From: CAVPDA01 sp963702495
GTDB lineage: Bacteria; Pseudomonadota; Gammaproteobacteria; Burkholderiales; Rhodocyclaceae
Direction: 5' to 3'
NCBI GenBank assembly: GCA_963702495.1
Contig: CAVPDA010000005.1
Location: 73,300-137,299 of the forward strand
DNA length: 64,000 bases
The position numbers were made by a program, and so were the translations under genes. Shown in pieces: positions 61,479 through 64,000 of this stretch (position 1 is its first letter; each line of letters starts with the position of its first letter). A model generated the notes under the pieces. That model saw only the letters and a program-made list of their open reading frames with translations. It was not told the origin of the DNA and ran no database searches.

Positions 61479-61765
61479 CGCTTTGTTCGGTCGGGTTCAA
61501 TCAGAAGGCGGCTCACCGGCGTGCCCCCGGCAACGACCCGGGCCAGGGTTCGAGAACCCTGCGGTACTCCGCCCCCGCCGCAGCGCACCCAGGCCATGGC
61601 GTTGAGCCTATCGACGGCCTCACGCTCGGACTCCGGTGTTTTGCCCATCGGCACGATCTTCGCGACCGGTCGCTTGTGCAGGGTAACGATCACCTCCTCG
61701 CCCTCTGCCGCGAGGCGCAGGAACTCCGAGAGCTTGGCTTTGAGTTCGCGTATTGGGACGTGCAT
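61475..61765 (-). CDS. Phd/YefM-type antitoxin
   Basis: ATG 61765 gives the usual beginning HVPIRELKAKLSEFLRLAAEGEEVIVT, with KRPVAKIVPM after it, the Phd/YefM fold that binds the operator and neutralises the toxin. A second ATG at 61792 would add nine residues. The C-terminal part reaches 96 residues and ends inside the toxin start. The operator should lie just upstream, around 61766-61800. Confidence 0.85.
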   Translation of the reverse strand: MHVPIRELKAKLSEFLRLAAEGEEVIVTLHKRPVAKIVPMGKTPESEREAVDRLNAMAWVRCGGGGVPQGSRTLARVVAGGTPVSRLLIEPDRTKR

Positions 61766-62135
61766 GGGCGAAGTGTAACCACATTTGTGCATTGTGACTA
61801 ATTCCCGCTTGACATTTCACGTTTGCGCGATTACATTGCGCACCTTCAACTGACCAACAAGGTCCAGGAACATGCTGTCGTTGCTCACATCACCGATCGA
61901 GTCGCCACGTGCGCCAGGCCGATGCCTGACGGCGGGCTCGCTCGTGCCTGCGGCGGCGCACATGGGCCTTGGCTGCGCCCAGCCCCCACGCCGACCCGGG
62001 CAGGCAAGAGCCAGCGGTGGCGTGTGTCTTGGACATAGGCGCTGGAACGGTCGCAGCTTTGATCGGTGCAGCACGCAACCCGCGCGTTCGCGGAGGTTCA
62101 TGACCTAAGCGAATCCCACAAACGGTTTCCCCAGG

Positions 62136-62171
62136 AAGCCCGGGTTGCGTGATGAACGCCCCGGGCTTTTT
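62136..62171 (+). terminator. Rho-independent terminator before the tRNA array
   Basis: AAGCCCGGG and CCCGGGCTT form a perfect 9-bp stem with a 15-base loop, followed by TTT and then GTTT. It would insulate the tRNA array from upstream transcription. Confidence 0.75.
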
Positions 62172-62227
62172 GTTTGTCGGTGCCGGCCGCTTCGGCCGGC
62201 ACCGGGCGGGCACTGCCTGCCGAACAC

Positions 62228-62238
62228 GGTCTTTAACA
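62228..62238 (+). promoter_or_regulatory. boxA-like antitermination sequence
   Basis: GGTCTTTAACA resembles the boxA of rRNA operons (TGCTCTTTAACA) and is followed by AATCTGGAA. It sits 42 bases upstream of the first tRNA, which suggests that the array is made as one long untranslated transcript. Confidence 0.5.
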
Positions 62239-62279
62239 ATCTGGAACCGCTTCCTTCCCCACCGGGGATGGGAGCATGT

Positions 62280-62365
62280 GCGCCGGTGGCGAAACTGGCA
62301 GACGCAGCGGCTCGAGCAGCCGCCGCCCAAGCGGCATGCAGGGTCGAACCCTGCCCGGCGCACCA
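62280..62365 (+). tRNA. tRNA-Leu (GAG)
   Basis: The acceptor stem GCGCCGG/CCGGCGC is perfect, and the end ACCA is encoded. The anticodon stem GCGGC/GCCGC encloses the loop TCGAGCA with anticodon GAG. The T arm is GCAGGGTCGAACCCTGC, and a long variable arm is present, as expected for leucine. Confidence 0.85.
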
Positions 62366-62677
62366 GGAGAATTTGCGCGCAGTGTCGTGTGGTACGGCGC
62401 CAGCAGGGAGGGGCGGTGCGGTCTTTCCCGACGTGGCGAATTGCGACGGCTGCGGCCGAAGAGGGCGGAGGCTCCGCGACACCACGGAACCCGCCTCCCG
62501 TCCGGGCGCGACGCCGTCGCGATCGGATCAGGCCGGGGCGACAACACCGGATCGCGCCTGTCGTTGGGCGCGCGCGAACAACGAGACTATTGGAACAGCG
62601 CGGGCGTGCCCGGATTTCCGTGGCGATACCGGATCGATGTTGCCGGATCGGGTCCAGGCCGCCCGTGTATAACGCAT
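62366..62677. other. Spacer in the tRNA array
   Basis: No standard tRNA or gene is recognised. A 7-bp pairing (GTGTCGT at 62382, GCGACAC at 62476) spans 101 bases, but no T-loop is present between the two halves. Confidence 0.4.
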
Positions 62678-62752
62678 GCGGCGCTGGCTCGGAGCGAGAG
62701 GGTCTGCCTGTCGAGCAGAAAGACGGCGGTTCAACTCCGCCGTGCCGCGCCA
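62678..62752 (+). tRNA. tRNA-Asp (GTC), divergent
   Basis: Acceptor GCGGCGC pairs with GTGCCGC (one G-T pair), and CCA is encoded. The anticodon stem TCTGC/GCAGA holds the loop CTGTCGA with anticodon GTC. The T stem GGCGG/CCGCC has the unusual loop TTCAACT, and the D stem is weak (three pairs and a mismatch). Confidence 0.75.
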
Positions 62753-62762
62753 GAACAACCCA

Positions 62763-62837
62763 GCCGCCGTAGCTGAGAAGGATTGGCGCCTGTCCGAAGC
62801 GCAGGAGAGGAAGGTTCGAATCCGTCCGGCGGCACCG
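62763..62837 (+). tRNA. tRNA-like gene, Phe (GAA) by structure, degenerate
   Basis: The acceptor GCCGCCG/CGGCGGC is perfect. The D stem GCTG/TGGC has a G-T pair, the anticodon stem CCTGT/GCAGG has one U-G pair, and the T loop TTCGAAT is normal. The seven-base anticodon loop is CCGAAGC, so position 33 is C instead of the nearly universal U. The T stem has an A-G mismatch, and the 3' end reads ACCG, not ACCA. It may be a decayed gene. Confidence 0.45.
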
Positions 62838-62846
62838 CGACCCGAC

Positions 62847-62925
62847 CTGGATGTAGCTCAGCCCGCGCGAGAGCGCCTGCTTTGGAAGCAGGAGGTCGCT
62901 GGTTCGAATCCAGCCATCCAGACCA
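62847..62925 (+). tRNA. tRNA-Pro (TGG)
   Basis: The acceptor CTGGATG/CATCCAG is perfect and begins with the C1-G72 pair typical of bacterial proline tRNA. CCA is encoded. The anticodon stem CCTGC/GCAGG holds TTTGGAA with anticodon TGG. The T arm is GCTGG-TTCGAAT-CCAGC. Confidence 0.9.
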
Positions 62926-63242
62926 CATCACCGAGGTAGTGCCGTGTTCCCCGTGAAGGTCCGCAACAGGATCAGGAGAGTGTGCAATGAACGAGTCGAA
63001 ACGTGAGGCCTTCGCCGGTTGAAACGCCCGGCAACGCTCGTCTGGGCTCTCCCTCGGTGACGCCGATCAGGGGGGCGGCATGCGTGGCGTCGTCGCCGGC
63101 AAGGCACTGCTGGAACGGCTGGGTCGCAACGATCCGCCCCCATGGGGGTCGGGACGCCGCGCTGAAACACTGCTGCAGGCGCGGCTGCCACGTCAACGGC
63201 AGCGGCCGCGATGATTTCTTTGAAGGAGTCGAGGGAAGCAAC
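62926..63242. other. Spacer in the tRNA array
   Basis: No tRNA is recognised here. An 11-codon frame (62987-63022, MNESKREAFAG) follows AGGAGA and may be a leader peptide or the broken start of a gene. Confidence 0.35.
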
Positions 63243-63317
63243 GGGCCTCTGGCCGAGCGGCGAGGCAGCGGACTCTTAATCCGTACCAGGCAGGTCCAAC
63301 TCCTGCGGGGCCCACCA
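63243..63317 (+). tRNA. tRNA-Lys (CTT), divergent
   Basis: The acceptor GGGCCTC/GGGGCCC pairs with one T-G, and CCA is encoded. The anticodon stem GCGGA/TCCGT encloses CTCTTAA with anticodon CTT. The T stem GCAGG/CCTGC has the unusual loop TCCAACT. Confidence 0.75.
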
Positions 63318-63325
63318 GGAACGAC

Positions 63326-63402
63326 GGTGACCGTAGCTCAAGGGGTGGAGCACCGGATTGTGAGTCCGGAGGGTGTCGGTTCGAGGCCGACGGGTCACCC
63401 CA
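63326..63402 (+). tRNA. tRNA-His (GTG)
   Basis: The anticodon stem CCGGA/TCCGG encloses TTGTGAG with anticodon GTG. The extra 5' G (G-1) opposite discriminator C and the encoded CCA are the histidine identity features. The D stem GCTC/GAGC is perfect and the T arm is GTCGG-TTCGAGG-CCGAC. The acceptor has one mismatch (7-66, G-G). Confidence 0.88.
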
Positions 63403-63852
63403 GCCATTTCTCCCCGCGGCGGAACCAACCGGAGCGGTGCCCGTTCGCTGATCCGCGTGCGCAGCATCGTTGCGGTGCGCGGGGGTAGCTTCCTGTCCGC
63501 GGAATCCGTGCAGGAACCGCTGCTCACCAACGCGAAGCTCTTCGCCCGCGACCGGCGCCTCTGCGCCTACTGCGGCGGACGCTTCTTGCGGCGAATTCTG
63601 TCTCGCGGCGAGCATATCCTGCCGGTCTCACGCAGTGGCGGCAACTGCTGGACGAATGTCGTGACTGCCTGCCGCGCCTGCAACACGCGCAAGGGCTGCC
63701 GCACGCCGGAGGAGGTAGGAATGCCATTGTTGTACCTGCCTTACGTGCCCTCGCACTGGGAGGACTTCGTCCTGGCCAACCGCGACATCCTCGCGGATCA
63801 GATGGACTACCTCCTGGCTCGCGTGCCGGCAGGCAGCCGGCTCAAGCACTGA
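63373..63852 (+). CDS. HNH endonuclease family protein
   Basis: The family signature is clear: LLTNAKLFARDRRLCAYCGGRF, the HNH core GEHILPVSRSGGNCWTNVV and ACRACNTRKG, with two CxxC zinc pairs and the C-terminal PLLYLPYVPSHWEDFVL. The longest frame opens at 63373, inside the tRNA-His gene, so the real start is uncertain. The first in-frame alternative beyond the tRNA is GTG 63457. Typical relatives have a further N-terminal part, so this copy may be 5'-truncated where the tRNA array joins. Confidence 0.8.
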   Translation: MSVRGRRVTPAISPRGGTNRSGARSLIRVRSIVAVRGGSFLSAESVQEPLLTNAKLFARDRRLCAYCGGRFLRRILSRGEHILPVSRSGGNCWTNVVTACRACNTRKGCRTPEEVGMPLLYLPYVPSHWEDFVLANRDILADQMDYLLARVPAGSRLKH

Positions 63853-63854
63853 AT

Positions 63855-63878
63855 CCGGCGGGGCCGATGCCCCGCCGG
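63855..63878 (+). terminator. Strong hairpin after the HNH gene
   Basis: CCGGCGGGGC and GCCCCGCCGG form a perfect 10-bp stem with a CGAT loop directly after the HNH stop codon. The following bases are not a T-run, so termination would be imperfect. Confidence 0.55.
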
Positions 63879-64000
63879 CATTCGCAAGGGATTCATCGTC
63901 GAACAGGCTGACAGCGGTGCAGGCTCGTGAGTCCTGCCCGGTGCGCCCGCCCCGCCCGTCGGGCGAGCGTATGCCGCGGCCTCGGAAGCGGTGGATGTAC

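Larger units (their letters stand above)
61766..62279. other. Non-coding region between the toxin-antitoxin pair and the tRNA array
   Basis: No gene is supported. It contains a clear terminator (62136-62171), a second strong hairpin (GTGCCGGCCG-CTT-CGGCCGGCAC, 62180-62202) and a boxA-like sequence before the first tRNA. Confidence 0.5.

Noticed and set aside
62382..62482. Possible extra tRNA in the array
   Set aside because: The 7-bp end pairing looks like an acceptor stem, but the span is 101 bases, no T-loop is present, and the 3' end does not read CCA.
63910..63955. Possible tRNA 3' half after the HNH gene
   Set aside because: GCAGG...CCTGC encloses a nine-base loop and no matching 5' acceptor half is found; it may be a decayed tRNA or chance.

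Overview
The window is GC-rich DNA from a Gram-negative proteobacterium, most likely a betaproteobacterium of the Rhodocyclales or Burkholderiales kind. The reasons are the napFDAGHB order, the glycogen enzymes, the isoquinoline-oxidoreductase-like pair next to a NhaR-type LysR regulator, and the codon usage. No rRNA gene is present, so the assignment is an inference from gene content.

Layout. (1) 0-2 kb: the end of an unknown gene, a small exported protein with a duplicated domain on the minus strand, and a long non-coding leader with a candidate sigma-54 promoter. (2) 2.1-18.2 kb: a giant RTX protein built from two tandem animal-type haem peroxidase modules (about 4.39 kb each) and a long nonapeptide-repeat tail, then a type I secretion ATPase and membrane-fusion protein, a CotA-like multicopper oxidase and a SCO-type protein. 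The set resembles a manganese(II)-oxidation or extracellular oxidase locus. This stretch is full of single-base frameshifts while the genes after it are mostly intact. (3) 18.2-25.6 kb, minus strand: a methyltransferase, a small unknown gene and the periplasmic nitrate reductase operon napFDAGHB behind an FNR/DNR-type box. (4) 25.7-31.3 kb: divergent glgX and glgB, then a phosphoglycerate-mutase-like phosphatase. (5) 31.9-42.1 kb: a Crp/Fnr regulator, an RND pump remnant, a secreted unknown protein, a DUF364 protein, an exported-looking F420-reductase-like protein, iorAB-like molybdenum hydroxylase subunits with nhaR, a ribosome-hibernation-factor remnant, Bax1/YccA and htpX.

(6) 42.1-48.5 kb is accessory DNA: a histidine-kinase fragment and two IS66 remnants in opposite orientation, a tightly packed cluster of unknown genes (one with a HEAAH motif, one DUF2293), a RES-Xre toxin-antitoxin pair, and dispersed repeats including a REP element. 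(7) 48.5-61 kb: glycogen phosphorylase with a phosphoketolase fragment upstream, an OmpA-family protein, DUF1993, an MFS transporter, dCMP deaminase, a truncated saccharopine-dehydrogenase-like gene, a diguanylate cyclase and a DUF3616 protein. (8) 61-64 kb: a Phd/PIN toxin-antitoxin pair, then a terminator and a boxA-like sequence leading into an array of divergent tRNA genes (Leu-GAG, Asp-GTC, a Phe-like one, Pro-TGG, Lys-CTT, His-GTG) ending at an HNH nuclease gene.

How it fits together: glgX, glgB and glgP cover glycogen branching and breakdown; nap gives periplasmic nitrate reduction under low-oxygen control; the peroxidase, type I secretion, multicopper oxidase and SCO genes suggest one exported oxidative function. 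The 42-48 kb and 52-64 kb parts carry the scars of repeated insertion and deletion.
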